From Pseudonocardia alni (GTDB lineage: Bacteria > Actinomycetota > Actinomycetes > Mycobacteriales > Pseudonocardiaceae): DNA of 64,000 nucleotides. The position numbers and the translations under genes are program-made. The DNA lies in NCBI RefSeq assembly GCF_002813375.1, contig NZ_PHUJ01000003.1:3472001-3536000 (forward strand). Reading direction: 5' to 3'. The notes beneath the pieces were generated by a model. It had not been told where the DNA came from, made no database searches, and was given only the letters and a program-made list of their open reading frames with translations. Every line of letters begins with the position of its first letter. Within the stretch, counting starts at the first letter, position 1. Shown here piece by piece: positions 34,189-42,968 of this stretch.

Positions 34189-35454
34189 TCAGCCGGCGTC
34201 GGTCAGGAACTCCACACCCGCCCGGGCCAGCAGGCCCGGGTCGTGCACCCCGCACAGCTCGCGCGCCGAGTGCATCGACAGCACCGGGATGCCGACGTCG
34301 ACGGTCCGGATCCCGAGCCGGGTCGCCATGATCGGCCCGACGGTGGATCCGCACGGCACGGTGTTCTTCGAGACGAACACCTGGTTCGGCACGTCCGCGG
34401 TGCGGCAGGCCCGCTTCCAGGCGGCCGCGCCCGGCGCATCGGTGGCGTAGCGCTGCACCGCGTTGACCTTCAGCGACGGCCCCCGGTTCGGCACCGACAG
34501 GTGGTCCGGATCGTGCTTGTCCAGGTGGTTGGGGTGCGCGGCGTGCGTGACGTCCACCGACAGGCAGCGCGAGCGGGCGAACACCGCGTGCCGGGCGTCG
34601 AACCCGCCGGCCAGCCGGGTCAGCACCGTCTCCAGCAGCGGCCCGGCCGCGCCGGTCGCGCTGGCCGAGCCGATCTCCTCGTGGTCGAACCCGACGAACA
34701 CCGGGACGGTGCCCGGGTCCCGCTCGACGGCGGTGAGCAGCGCGCTGATCCCGGCGTGCACCGAGGCCAGGTTGTCCAGCCGCGGGGCGGCGAGCAGCTC
34801 GTCGTCGCGGCCGAGAGTGGCCGGCGGGGTCAGGTCGTAGGTGAACAGGTCGTGCGCCGCGACGTCCTCGGGGTCCTCGCCGACGCGCACGGCGAGGAAC
34901 TCCACCAGGTCGCCGCCGTCCGGGTCGCCGAGCCCCCAGATCGGGAGCAGGTGCCGCTGCGGGTCCAGGGTCAGGCCCTGGTTCACACCGCGGTCGAGGT
35001 GGATCGCCAGCTGCGGGATGCGCAGCAGCGGCCGGTCCACCCGCACCGGGACGACCCGGCCGTCGTAGAGCGCGAGACGCCCGGCGAGGCCGAGGTCGCG
35101 GTCCAGCCAGGAGTTCCACAGCGCGCCGCCGTAGACCTCCACCCCGACCTGGCGCCACCCGGCGACGCCGACGTCGGGGTTGGGCTTGACCTTGAAACCG
35201 GGCGAGTCGGTGTGCGCGGCGAAGATCCGCAGCGGCGCACCGGGCCCGGACGCGGGCTGCCACCAGGCCAGGACCGTGCCGTCGCGGACCAGGTAGCGCC
35301 CGCCCGGCCCGTCGGCCCACGGCTCGTCCTCGTGCTGCTCGGTGAAGCCCGCCGCGGACAACCGGCGGACGGCCTCGGCCACCGCGTGGTACGGCGACGG
35401 GCTCGCGGTGAGGAACGAGGCGAGGTCACGTGCAGCGTCGGTCACGTGGGGCAT
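34189..35454 (-). CDS. M18-family aminopeptidase
   Basis: 421 aa dinuclear zinc aminopeptidase acting on acidic or neutral N-termini in the cytosol. Metal ligands and catalytic residues appear in order: HTDSPG (N-terminal His-Asp), PRLDNLAS, DHEEIGS, and MHSARELCGVHD. The PDA insertion domain is between residues ~90 and 230. Full length for the family. ATG 35454, 10 bp from divergent GMC oxidoreductase ATG 35465. Confidence 0.93.
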   Translation of the reverse strand: MPHVTDAARDLASFLTASPSPYHAVAEAVRRLSAAGFTEQHEDEPWADGPGGRYLVRDGTVLAWWQPASGPGAPLRIFAAHTDSPGFKVKPNPDVGVAGWRQVGVEVYGGALWNSWLDRDLGLAGRLALYDGRVVPVRVDRPLLRIPQLAIHLDRGVNQGLTLDPQRHLLPIWGLGDPDGGDLVEFLAVRVGEDPEDVAAHDLFTYDLTPPATLGRDDELLAAPRLDNLASVHAGISALLTAVERDPGTVPVFVGFDHEEIGSASATGAAGPLLETVLTRLAGGFDARHAVFARSRCLSVDVTHAAHPNHLDKHDPDHLSVPNRGPSLKVNAVQRYATDAPGAAAWKRACRTADVPNQVFVSKNTVPCGSTVGPIMATRLGIRTVDVGIPVLSMHSARELCGVHDPGLLARAGVEFLTDAG

Positions 35455-35464
35455 CCTGGCAGCA

Positions 35465-36967
35465 ATGACCGACAGCTTCGACGTGGTGGTGGTGGGCGCG
35501 GGGTCCGCGGGGTGCACCCTCGCGGGCCGGCTGGCCGGGCGCGGTGTGCGCACGGCCCTGGTCGAGGCGGGCGCCGTCGTCGTCCCACCGGATTCGACGC
35601 CGATCGCCTCGCTCGCCGCGACCGCCCCCGGCCACGTCCTGAACTGGGCCTACCGGGCGACGCTGTGCCAGGGCCGGGAGTGCACCGTGCCGCGCGGACG
35701 CGTGCTGGGCGGCTCCGGCGCGATCAACGGCGGCTACTTCGTGCGCGCCGTCCCGGCGGACTTCGCGGACTGGGGCGTCCCGGGCTGGTCCTACGACGAC
35801 GTCCTGCCGTACTACCGGCGGCTGGAGCGCGACCTCGACTTCTGCACCTCCGACCGGCACGGCGACGCCGGTCCGCTGCGCATCTCACGGCCCTCGGGCC
35901 GGCTGCGGGCCGCGACGACCGACCCGTTCCTGGCCGCCTGCCTCGCGCTCGGCCACCCCGAGGAGCCGGACAAGAACGCCGGTGGCCCACCCGGAGCGGG
36001 TCCGATCCCGACCAACGCCGTCGACGGGCGCCGGGTCAGCGCCGCCACCGCCTACCTGCCGCCGCCGTGGGGGAACGCGGAGTGGAAGGACGCGCTGACC
36101 GTGTTCGGGGGGACCCCGGTCGAGACCCTGGTGCTCGACGGCGACCGGGTCACCGGCGTGCGCGTCGGTGGTCGCACCCTGCACGCGGCCGAGACCGTCG
36201 TGACGGCGGGCGCGGTCGGCACCCCGGCGCTGCTGCAGCGCTCCGGGATCGGGCCGGAGGACACCCTGCGGGCCGCGGGCGTCGCGGTGGCGCACGAGCT
36301 GCCCGGGGTCGGGCGTGGCTGGTCGGACCACCCCGCGGTGTTCCTGCCGCTGCGCAGCGGGCTGCCGGACCCGCCCGCCGACGCCGTCGCCCCGCAGGCC
36401 GCGCTCAACCTCGACTCCGGGACCGACCCGGCCGGTGACCTGGAGATCCTGCTGTTCGCGCACCCGTTCGCACCCGGCGGTCCCGCGCACCTGATGTGCG
36501 CGGTGCAGCGCCCGGACAGCCTCGGGATGCTCGCCATCACCTCCCCGGACCACGACGACCCGCCCCGGCTGGACTTCCGCTACCTGCGCACCACCTCCGA
36601 CCGGCACCGGATGCGGGCCGCGGTGCGGATCGCCGCGGAGATCCTGCGCGCCGCGGGCTGGGACCGCGCGGGCCCCGACGACGGCGGCCCCGCCGGCTGG
36701 GAGCTCGGCAACGACACCCGGCTCGACGGCTGGATCCGCGACCACCTGACGACCTCGGTGCACCTGTCCGGCAGCGCCGCGATGGGCTCCGGGCCGGATG
36801 CCGTCGTGGACGCCGACCTGCGGGTGCACGGCCTGGCCGGGCTCCGGGTGGCGGACACCTCGGTCCTGCCCCGCGCGCCGCGGCGCGGACCGGCCGCGAC
36901 CGCGATCATGATCGGGGAGCGCGCCGCCGACCTGGTGTGCGGCATCGAGGGGGAACACCGTGCATGA
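35465..36967 (+). CDS. GMC oxidoreductase, MftG-like
   Basis: 500 aa flavoenzyme. FAD motif VVVGAGSAGCTLAGRLAG at residue ~7, the GMC signature GRVLGGSGAINGGYFVRA at ~80, and SVHLSGSAAMGSGPDAVVD at ~435 with the catalytic His. The second catalytic His/Asn of typical GMC enzymes is replaced by R-G in PRRGPAATAIMIGERAAD. The GGYFVRA and RRGPAATA features point to the mycofactocin-linked MftG subgroup, which regenerates mycofactocin; not certain, as no mft genes are near. Start of an operon with SRPBCC and GNAT genes. Confidence 0.75.
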   Translation: MTDSFDVVVVGAGSAGCTLAGRLAGRGVRTALVEAGAVVVPPDSTPIASLAATAPGHVLNWAYRATLCQGRECTVPRGRVLGGSGAINGGYFVRAVPADFADWGVPGWSYDDVLPYYRRLERDLDFCTSDRHGDAGPLRISRPSGRLRAATTDPFLAACLALGHPEEPDKNAGGPPGAGPIPTNAVDGRRVSAATAYLPPPWGNAEWKDALTVFGGTPVETLVLDGDRVTGVRVGGRTLHAAETVVTAGAVGTPALLQRSGIGPEDTLRAAGVAVAHELPGVGRGWSDHPAVFLPLRSGLPDPPADAVAPQAALNLDSGTDPAGDLEILLFAHPFAPGGPAHLMCAVQRPDSLGMLAITSPDHDDPPRLDFRYLRTTSDRHRMRAAVRIAAEILRAAGWDRAGPDDGGPAGWELGNDTRLDGWIRDHLTTSVHLSGSAAMGSGPDAVVDADLRVHGLAGLRVADTSVLPRAPRRGPAATAIMIGERAADLVCGIEGEHRA

Positions 36968-37439
36968 CGAGGTCACCGTCCACATGGCGGCACCGGCCGA
37001 GCGGGTCTGGGAGCTGGTCTCCGACATCCGCAACACCGGCCGGTTCTCACCCGAGACCGTCGACGCGCAGTGGCTGGGCGGCGCGACCGGCCCGGCCGTC
37101 GGTGTCCGTTTCCGCGGCAAGGTCGTCCGCAACGGACGCGGCCCGACCTACTGGTCGGAGTGCGAGATCACCGCCTGCGAGCCGGGCCGCGAGTTCGGCT
37201 TCGTCGTGCTCCTGCCCGGCGGCCGGCGGATCAACCACTGGCACTACCGGTTCACCCCGGCCCCCGCGCCGGACGGCACCGCGGGCACCGACGTCACCGA
37301 GTCCTTCCGGCTGGAGCCCTCGGCCGGCACCCGGCTCTACTGGACGTTGCTGGGGTGGGCCCGCGGGCGCACCAACCGCGAGGGGATGCGGACGACCCTG
37401 GAACGCATCCGCGCGGTGGTGGAGGATCCCGCGGTGTGA
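36960..37439 (+). CDS. SRPBCC-family protein
   Basis: 159 aa. VTVHMAAPAERVWELVSDIRNTGRFSPETVDAQWLGG and the central ITACEPGREFGFVVL, then INHWHYRFTPAP, match the SRPBCC/polyketide-cyclase fold. GTG 36960 overlaps the GMC stop by 8 bp, and its own stop overlaps the GNAT start by 4 bp, so the three are translated together. Ligand unknown. Confidence 0.85.
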   Translation: MHDEVTVHMAAPAERVWELVSDIRNTGRFSPETVDAQWLGGATGPAVGVRFRGKVVRNGRGPTYWSECEITACEPGREFGFVVLLPGGRRINHWHYRFTPAPAPDGTAGTDVTESFRLEPSAGTRLYWTLLGWARGRTNREGMRTTLERIRAVVEDPAV

Positions 37440-38026
37440 TCCGTCCCGCCCGCGTCGCCGACGTCCCCGCCCTGCGTGAGATCGAGCGCGCCGCGGGGGA
37501 GACGTTCCGGGAGATCGGGCTCGACGTCGTCGCCGACGAGGAGCCGCCACCGGCCGCGGTACTGGCCGCGTACGTCGTGGCGGGGCGGGCGTGGGTGGCC
37601 GAGAGGAGCGCAGGCGGAACGAGCATCGGTGCCGAGAGGAGCGCAGTCGGAACGAGCATCGGTGCCGAGAGGAGCGCAGTCGGAACGAGCATCGGTGCCG
37701 GGCTCGTCGGGTACCTGATCGCCGATCTCGTCGACGGCTGTGCGCACGTCGAGCAGGTGTCGGTGCTGCCGTCGCAGCGCGGACGACGGATCGGGGAGGG
37801 CCTGGTCGAGCACCTCGCCGGCTGGGCCCGGGACCGCGGCCTGCCCGCGCTGACCCTCACCACCTACCGGGACGTGCCGTGGAACGGCCCGCACTGGGTG
37901 CGGCTCGGTTTCCGTGAGCTGATCGCGCCCGGCCCGGGGCTGCGCGCGATCCGGGAGCACGAGGCCGCGCGCGGTCTCGACGTGTGGCCGCGGCTCGCGA
38001 TGCGCCGTGAACTGGCCGGATCCTGA
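37436..38026 (+). CDS. GNAT acetyltransferase with a three-fold 11-residue insert
   Basis: 196 aa. First half IRPARVADVPALREIERAAGETF, second half with HVEQVSVLPSQRGRRIGEGLVEHLAGWA (acetyl-CoA loop QRGRRIG) and TLTTYRDVPWNGPHWVRLGFREL. Between residues 55 and 87 lie three 11-mers AERSA(G/V)GTSIG, encoded by a 33-bp tandem repeat, in the turn before the strand GLVGYLIAD. Without it the protein is a normal ~163-aa GNAT. GTG 37436. Confidence 0.85.
   Translation: MIRPARVADVPALREIERAAGETFREIGLDVVADEEPPPAAVLAAYVVAGRAWVAERSAGGTSIGAERSAVGTSIGAERSAVGTSIGAGLVGYLIADLVDGCAHVEQVSVLPSQRGRRIGEGLVEHLAGWARDRGLPALTLTTYRDVPWNGPHWVRLGFRELIAPGPGLRAIREHEAARGLDVWPRLAMRRELAGS
37598..37696 (+). repeat. 33-bp x 3 in-frame tandem repeat
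   Basis: Units 37598-37630, 37631-37663 and 37664-37696. Units 2 and 3 are identical; unit 1 differs at one base (GGC for GTC). A possible copy-number-variable locus inside the GNAT gene. Confidence 0.9.
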
Positions 38027-38039
38027 CGGTCCCCGGCCG

Positions 38040-38045
38040 TAGGGT
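38040..38045 (+). promoter_or_regulatory. -10 hexamer TAGGGT for the M3 peptidase
   Basis: 7 nt before ATG 38053, with no Shine-Dalgarno. Confidence 0.5.
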
Positions 38046-38052
38046 CGGGCCC

Positions 38053-40083
38053 ATGAGCAACCCGTTCCTCGCCCCGAGCGCGCTGCCGTGGGGGCTGCCC
38101 GACACCTCCCGGATCACCGACGAGCACTATCTGCCCGCGTTCGAGGCCGGGACGGCCGAGCAGCGCGCCGAGGTGGCGGCGATCGTCGCGGGGGAGGGCG
38201 GACCGACCTTCGACGACACCGTCGTCGCCCTGGAGCGCTCCGGTGCCACGCTGGACCGGGTGGCGCGGCTGTTCTTCACGCGCGTCTCGGCGGACTCCTC
38301 GCCCGCGGTGCGCGAGATCGAGGCGCAGGTGGCGCCGATGCTCGCCGCCCACGCCGACGCGATCGCGCTGGACCCAGGCCTGTTCGCCCGGATCGACGCG
38401 CTGCACGCCCGTCGCCACGACCTCGGTCTCGATGCCGAGTCGCTGCGGCTGCTCGAGCGCCACCACCGCGACATGGTGCGCGCCGGGGCCCGGCTCGGCC
38501 CCGAGGAGCAGGTCCGGCTGCGGGAGCTGAACGCCGAGCTGTCCGGGCTGACCACCCGGTTCGGTGCGGCGCTGCTGGCCGGGGCGAACGCCGCGGCCGT
38601 GCACGTCACCGACCGCGACCGGCTCGGTGGCCTGTCCGACGACGCGGTCGCCGCCGCCGCGACCGCCGCGGCCGAGCGCGGTCACGACGACGGCTGGCTG
38701 ATCACCCTGGTCCTGCCGACCGCGCAGCCCGCACTGGCGGTGCTCACCGACCGGTCACTGCGCGAGGAGCTGTTCCGTGCGTCCACCGGGCGCGGGCAGG
38801 GCGGCGAGCACGACACCCGTGACACCGTCCTCGCGATCGTGCGGCTGCGCGCCGAGCGGGCCGCGCTGCTCGGGTACCCCGACCACGCGTCGTACGTGAT
38901 CGACGACGCGACCGCGGGGACGGCGGAGGCCGCCGTCGCGATGCTGGAGTCGCTGGTCCCCGCCGCCGTCGCCAACGCCGACCGGGAGGCCGCGGAGCTG
39001 GCCGGCGGTGTCGAGGGCGACCTGGAGCCGTGGGACTGGGCGTTCGAGGCGGAGCGGGTGCGCCGCGAGCGCTACGCCGTCGACGACGCCGCGCTGCGCC
39101 CGTACCTGGAGCTCGACCGGGTGATCACCGACGGCGTGTTCCGCGCCGCGTCCGGGCTGTACGGGATCACCTTCACCGAGCACACCGACCTGCCCGCCTA
39201 CCACCCGGACGTGCGCTGGTGGGAGGTCCGTGACAGCGACGGCGAGCCGCTCGGGCTGTTCGGCGCCGACCTGTGGGCGCGGCCGTCGAAGCGCGGCGGG
39301 GCATGGATGAACTCGCTGGTCGACCAGTCGTCGCTGCTCGGGACGCGGCCTGTCGTGCTGAACACGCTGAACCTGAACAAGCCCCCGGCCGGGGAGCCCG
39401 CGCTGCTCACCCTCGACGAGGTCCGCACCCTGTTCCACGAGTTCGGGCACGCCCTGCACGGGCTGTTCTCCGAGGTGGAGTACCCGACGTTCGCCGGGAC
39501 GTCGGTGCCGCGCGACTTCGTCGAGTTCCCCAGCCAGGTCAACGAGATGTGGCTGGAGGACCCGCAGGTCCTCACCTCGTTCGCCCGCCACCACGTGACC
39601 GGCGAGCCGCTGCCCGACGAGCTGCTGGCCGCGTCGCAGGCCGCCCGCGGGTACGGCGAGGGCTTCGCGACGACGGAGTACCTGGCCGCGTCGCTGTTGG
39701 ACCAGGCGTGGCACCGGCTGTCCCCGGCCGAGGCCGCCGGCATCACCGACGTGCTCGCGTTCGAGCAGCAGGCGCTGGAGGCGGCCGGGGCCGCGCACCC
39801 GCTGGTCCCGCCGCGCTACCGCAGTACCTACTTCAACCACGTGTTCGGCGGCAGCGGGTACGCGGCGGCGTACTACTCCTACATCTGGGCCGAGGTGCTC
39901 GACGCCGACACCGTCGCCTGGTTCGGCGAGCACGGCGGCCTGCGCCGGGAGAACGGCGACCGGTTCCGCCGCGAGGTGCTGTCCCGCGGCGGCGCCGTCG
40001 ACGCGATGGAGGCCTATCGCGCGTTCCGCGGCCGCGACCCGGAGATCGCGCCGCTGCTGGCGCGGCGCGGTCTGGCCGGCTGA
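38053..40083 (+). CDS. M3-family peptidyl-dipeptidase/oligopeptidase (Dcp/PrlC-like)
   Basis: 676 aa zinc metallopeptidase of the cytosol. HEFGHALHG motif (H462, E463, H466) with the third ligand in EFPSQVNEMWLEDPQV, and the substrate loop AHPLVPPRYRSTYFNHVFGGSGYAAAYYSYIWAEV typical of Dcp/oligopeptidase A. Full length. Leaderless start ATG 38053. Likely degrades small peptides downstream of the proteasome or Clp. Confidence 0.93.
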   Translation: MSNPFLAPSALPWGLPDTSRITDEHYLPAFEAGTAEQRAEVAAIVAGEGGPTFDDTVVALERSGATLDRVARLFFTRVSADSSPAVREIEAQVAPMLAAHADAIALDPGLFARIDALHARRHDLGLDAESLRLLERHHRDMVRAGARLGPEEQVRLRELNAELSGLTTRFGAALLAGANAAAVHVTDRDRLGGLSDDAVAAAATAAAERGHDDGWLITLVLPTAQPALAVLTDRSLREELFRASTGRGQGGEHDTRDTVLAIVRLRAERAALLGYPDHASYVIDDATAGTAEAAVAMLESLVPAAVANADREAAELAGGVEGDLEPWDWAFEAERVRRERYAVDDAALRPYLELDRVITDGVFRAASGLYGITFTEHTDLPAYHPDVRWWEVRDSDGEPLGLFGADLWARPSKRGGAWMNSLVDQSSLLGTRPVVLNTLNLNKPPAGEPALLTLDEVRTLFHEFGHALHGLFSEVEYPTFAGTSVPRDFVEFPSQVNEMWLEDPQVLTSFARHHVTGEPLPDELLAASQAARGYGEGFATTEYLAASLLDQAWHRLSPAEAAGITDVLAFEQQALEAAGAAHPLVPPRYRSTYFNHVFGGSGYAAAYYSYIWAEVLDADTVAWFGEHGGLRRENGDRFRREVLSRGGAVDAMEAYRAFRGRDPEIAPLLARRGLAG

Positions 40084-40096
40084 CCCGGCACACACG

Positions 40097-40137
40097 ACCG
40101 CCCGCCGTCCGGTGGGGAGCGCCGGGCGGCGGGCGGT
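40097..40137. terminator. bidirectional hairpin between M3 peptidase and GH16
   Basis: ACCGCCCGCCG/CGGCGGGCGGT 11-bp perfect stem, extended by CACAC/GTGTG flanks, in the 69 bp between convergent stops. Confidence 0.75.
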
Positions 40138-40152
40138 GGTGTGTGCGGAGTG

Positions 40153-41922
40153 CTACTCGTACTGGCGCATCCAGGCGACCCGCATCTCCGACGGCTCCGG
40201 CGAGCCGCCGTCGGGGAAGTAGTCGAGCTGGATCGTGGCGTGCATCGGACCCGGGGGGAACGTGTTCGGGTCCTCGGAGCGGAACCACTCGACGCCGTCG
40301 ACGTAGCCGACGATCGCGTCCGGGGTCCACTCCACGGCGTAGTTGTGCCACTGGGTGATGTCGAGCTGCTTCTTGGCGTCCTTTTGCGAGTTCGAGCTGC
40401 CGTAGTGCAGGAAGAAGGACACGTCGTCGCTGGCGCTGGTGGTCTCGGCGAAGTCGATCTCGCCGCCCTCCGGCCAGGACACCTCGCTCGGCCACAGCAG
40501 CAGCACCGGGTGGTACTGCTTGTCGCCCTTGGGGAACTGCGCTCGCATCTCCCACTTGCCGTACTTCTGGGAGGTGCCCCAGGCCATGCCGCCGGTGTTG
40601 CCCTGCGAGTCGCCGCGGATGACGAGGTTGCCGTTCTCCACCGAGATCGCGTCGGAGGTGCGGCGGCCCTGGCCGTCGTGGCCGGCGCCGTTGTAGGGGG
40701 ACCAGTTGTTCCCGAGGGTGGACCCGAGGAACTCGTCGCCACCGATGGCCTGCCAGCCCATCTTCAGCGCGGCCTGGATGCCGTCGCCGGCCACCTGGAC
40801 GGCGCCACCGACCGGACCGGCGGCGGGGGCTCCGCCCGAGTTCCCGGAGCTCCCGGAACCACCGGGGCTCGCGGCGGCCCGTGCCCGCTCGGCAGCCTCG
40901 CGGCGGCGCTGTTCGGCGCGACGCTCGGCGGCCTCCTGCGCGGCCAGGGCCTGGCCGATCTGGCCGGACGCACCCTGCGCGGCGTCGCCGAGTGCGGAGC
41001 CGCCCCCGTTGGCCAGCACCGGGCCGGCGGACAGCGCGGTGTCCGACGCCGACCGGCGCGACGAGTCGTTCACCATCGCCGCGGACAGCGACGGGTCCTC
41101 GGTGCCGGGCTGCAGCAGCGTCAGCACCATCGTCGCGGCGAGCACCGCGGCGGCGCCGACGCCCAGCGGGGCGAACCGGCGGACACGGGAGCGGGCGGGT
41201 CGTGACCGGTCGATCGCGACGACCGAGCCCGTCCCCGACACCTCGGGTTCGTGCAGGCCGGCGATGGCCCCGCCGGTGACCTCGGTGCGCGGTGCGGGCA
41301 CCTCGGCCTGCGGGGCCGCGGGCTCCTCGGGCGAAGACGACCCGCCGAACAGCTCCACACCGGACAGCCCGGCCGCCGACGACGGCGTGGACCGTCGCGC
41401 GCGACGGCCCGGGGTCCCGGTGGTGGGCACGGCGTGCGCGCCCGTCCCGGTCACCGCGGTGCCCCCGGCGACGGTCTCGTCCCCGGCGGCCGCGGTGTCC
41501 CCCGCGGCGGCGTGCGCCCCGGTGCCGGTGACGGCGCGGGAGCCGCTGCCGGTCGCGCGGCCGCCCGGCGCCCACGGGTCGGGGTCGGCCGTGTCGGCCC
41601 AGGTGATCCGCCCGGCGTCCGCCGTCGTGGCACCGGTGGGGGAGTCCGCCGTGACGGCGGCACCGGTGTCGTCGGGGATGTCGGGGTCGGTGTCGTCGTA
41701 CCCGGCGTCGAGGACGCGGTGCCGCCCGGAGGCGCTCACCCGGTCCTGGAGCAGGGTGGCCGCGGGCACGGCCGATCGGGCCGTGTCGTCCGCTGGGGCG
41801 GAGGACACGGCATGCCTGCCCCGGGGAGACGGCACAGAGGGGGAGCTGTGCTCGGCGGCGAGTCGCGCGATCAGGTCGCGGGGGTCGACCTGATCAGCCG
41901 CAGCGGAACTCTTCCGTCGCAT
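40153..41922 (-). CDS. membrane-anchored GH16 glycoside hydrolase
   Basis: 589 aa. Residues 1-270 are a long, low-complexity cytosolic region; APLGVGAAAVLAATMVLTLLQ (~275-295) is the only membrane helix; ~300-400 has an Ala/Glu/Arg coiled-coil segment (AAQEAAERRAEQRRREAAERAR); residues ~405-589 are the GH16 domain outside the membrane. Catalytic motif EIDFAE has nucleophile E488, D490 and acid/base E493. GH16 enzymes act on beta-1,3/1,4-glucans, galactans or carrageenan; substrate unknown here. Confidence 0.88.
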   Translation of the reverse strand: MRRKSSAAADQVDPRDLIARLAAEHSSPSVPSPRGRHAVSSAPADDTARSAVPAATLLQDRVSASGRHRVLDAGYDDTDPDIPDDTGAAVTADSPTGATTADAGRITWADTADPDPWAPGGRATGSGSRAVTGTGAHAAAGDTAAAGDETVAGGTAVTGTGAHAVPTTGTPGRRARRSTPSSAAGLSGVELFGGSSSPEEPAAPQAEVPAPRTEVTGGAIAGLHEPEVSGTGSVVAIDRSRPARSRVRRFAPLGVGAAAVLAATMVLTLLQPGTEDPSLSAAMVNDSSRRSASDTALSAGPVLANGGGSALGDAAQGASGQIGQALAAQEAAERRAEQRRREAAERARAAASPGGSGSSGNSGGAPAAGPVGGAVQVAGDGIQAALKMGWQAIGGDEFLGSTLGNNWSPYNGAGHDGQGRRTSDAISVENGNLVIRGDSQGNTGGMAWGTSQKYGKWEMRAQFPKGDKQYHPVLLLWPSEVSWPEGGEIDFAETTSASDDVSFFLHYGSSNSQKDAKKQLDITQWHNYAVEWTPDAIVGYVDGVEWFRSEDPNTFPPGPMHATIQLDYFPDGGSPEPSEMRVAWMRQYE

Positions 41923-42223
41923 GAGGAGGGACTCTAGGTAGGGTGACCGAGTGTGAACACCCTCGCTGAGAAGGGTGGTTGCGTCTCCGCGCCGACAGGT
42001 CGACGGAGAGCGCCGAAGAGCAAGATCCCGCCATTTCGGCAGTATCGCTGGGCCGAATAGAGCAACGTGGCTCTCAGGATCACCCGTTCAGGCTAAGCGG
42101 TCACGGTACGTCGCACCGTTAGCCGATTGTGACGGGCTGCCGGTCGAGGAACAGTGGCCGTGCCTCCCCGGTGCTCCCCGCACGACCTCACGAGCTCCCC
42201 GCTCCCCGACCTCCGCAGGATCT
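41923..42223. other. intergenic region between GH16 and response regulator
   Basis: About 300 bp without a gene. Contains a TAGAGT hexamer 8 nt upstream of GH16 ATG (minus strand) and the inverted repeat at 42091-42124. The divergent promoters of both genes should lie here. Confidence 0.5.
42091..42124. promoter_or_regulatory. imperfect inverted repeat GGCTAA(g)CGGT ... ACCGTTAGCC
   Basis: Ten paired bases with one bulge, inner ACGGT/ACCGT pairing as well. Sits 100 bp upstream of the response-regulator start and 170 bp upstream of GH16. Operator or hairpin. Confidence 0.4.
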
Positions 42224-42958
42224 GTGAACGATCACGCTCCCCCCGTCTCGCCGTCCCTCCCGATCCCCGCTCCCCGTGCCGAGATGCGCGCGCTCAGGGT
42301 GCTGCTGGCGCTGCCGCCGTCGGCGGGCACCGCCTCGCTCGGCCGCGGGCTGCGCCAGGACCTCGCCGCCGAGGGCGTGGACCTCGTCGTCGTCGCCGAC
42401 GGCATCGAGCTGCTGGACACCCTGCGCTCCCGCGGCGCCGACCTGCTCGTGCTCGACATGGAGCTGCCGGGCCCGGAGCCGTCGGTGCTGCTCGGAGCCG
42501 TGCAGTCCGAGTCCCCGCCGACCCCGGTGATCATCGTCGTGCCGCGCGAACGGCGGGCCGGGGTGATCGGCATGCTGCGCGGCGACCGCGACGACTTCCT
42601 CATCCGGCCGTTCGTCCCGGACGAGCTCGCGTCCCGGATCCGGCTCCGGCTGCGTGCCGCCGCGGGGCTGCCCGCGCCGACGGTGCTCGGGCACGGCGGC
42701 CTGTCCGTCGACGTCGACGCCGGCCAGGTGTCCGTCGACGGCCGCCGGGTCGCGCTGTCCCCGACCGAGTACGCGCTGCTGCTCGCGCTGGCCGAGCAGG
42801 CGGGCGAGCCGGTCGCGCTCGACGACCTGGGCCGCCGCGCCTGGACCGAACCGGTGTCGGCCAACCTGGTGCAGGTCTACGTGTCCTACCTGCGGCGCAA
42901 GATCGGTCCCGAGCGGATCAGGACCATCCGGGGGCTGGGCTACCAGCTGGACGGCTGA
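42224..42958 (+). CDS. atypical OmpR-family response regulator (orphan)
   Basis: 244 aa. Residues ~22-140 form a receiver-like domain with phospho-acceptor-like Asp in LLVLDMELPG, but the acidic pair after strand 1 is absent (LLALPPSAG) and the switch Lys is Arg (FLIRPF). Residues ~150-244 form an intact winged helix: SPTEYALLLALAEQAGEPV, ANLVQVYVSYLRRKIGPERIRTIRGLGYQL. No histidine kinase gene is adjacent. GTG 42224 taken; ATG 42284 is an alternative. Confidence 0.85.
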   Translation: MNDHAPPVSPSLPIPAPRAEMRALRVLLALPPSAGTASLGRGLRQDLAAEGVDLVVVADGIELLDTLRSRGADLLVLDMELPGPEPSVLLGAVQSESPPTPVIIVVPRERRAGVIGMLRGDRDDFLIRPFVPDELASRIRLRLRAAAGLPAPTVLGHGGLSVDVDAGQVSVDGRRVALSPTEYALLLALAEQAGEPVALDDLGRRAWTEPVSANLVQVYVSYLRRKIGPERIRTIRGLGYQLDG

Positions 42959-42968
42959 GTCGGGATTC

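Noticed and set aside
37598..37696. CRISPR array
   Set aside because: 33-bp units are directly adjacent without spacers and are in frame within a gene.
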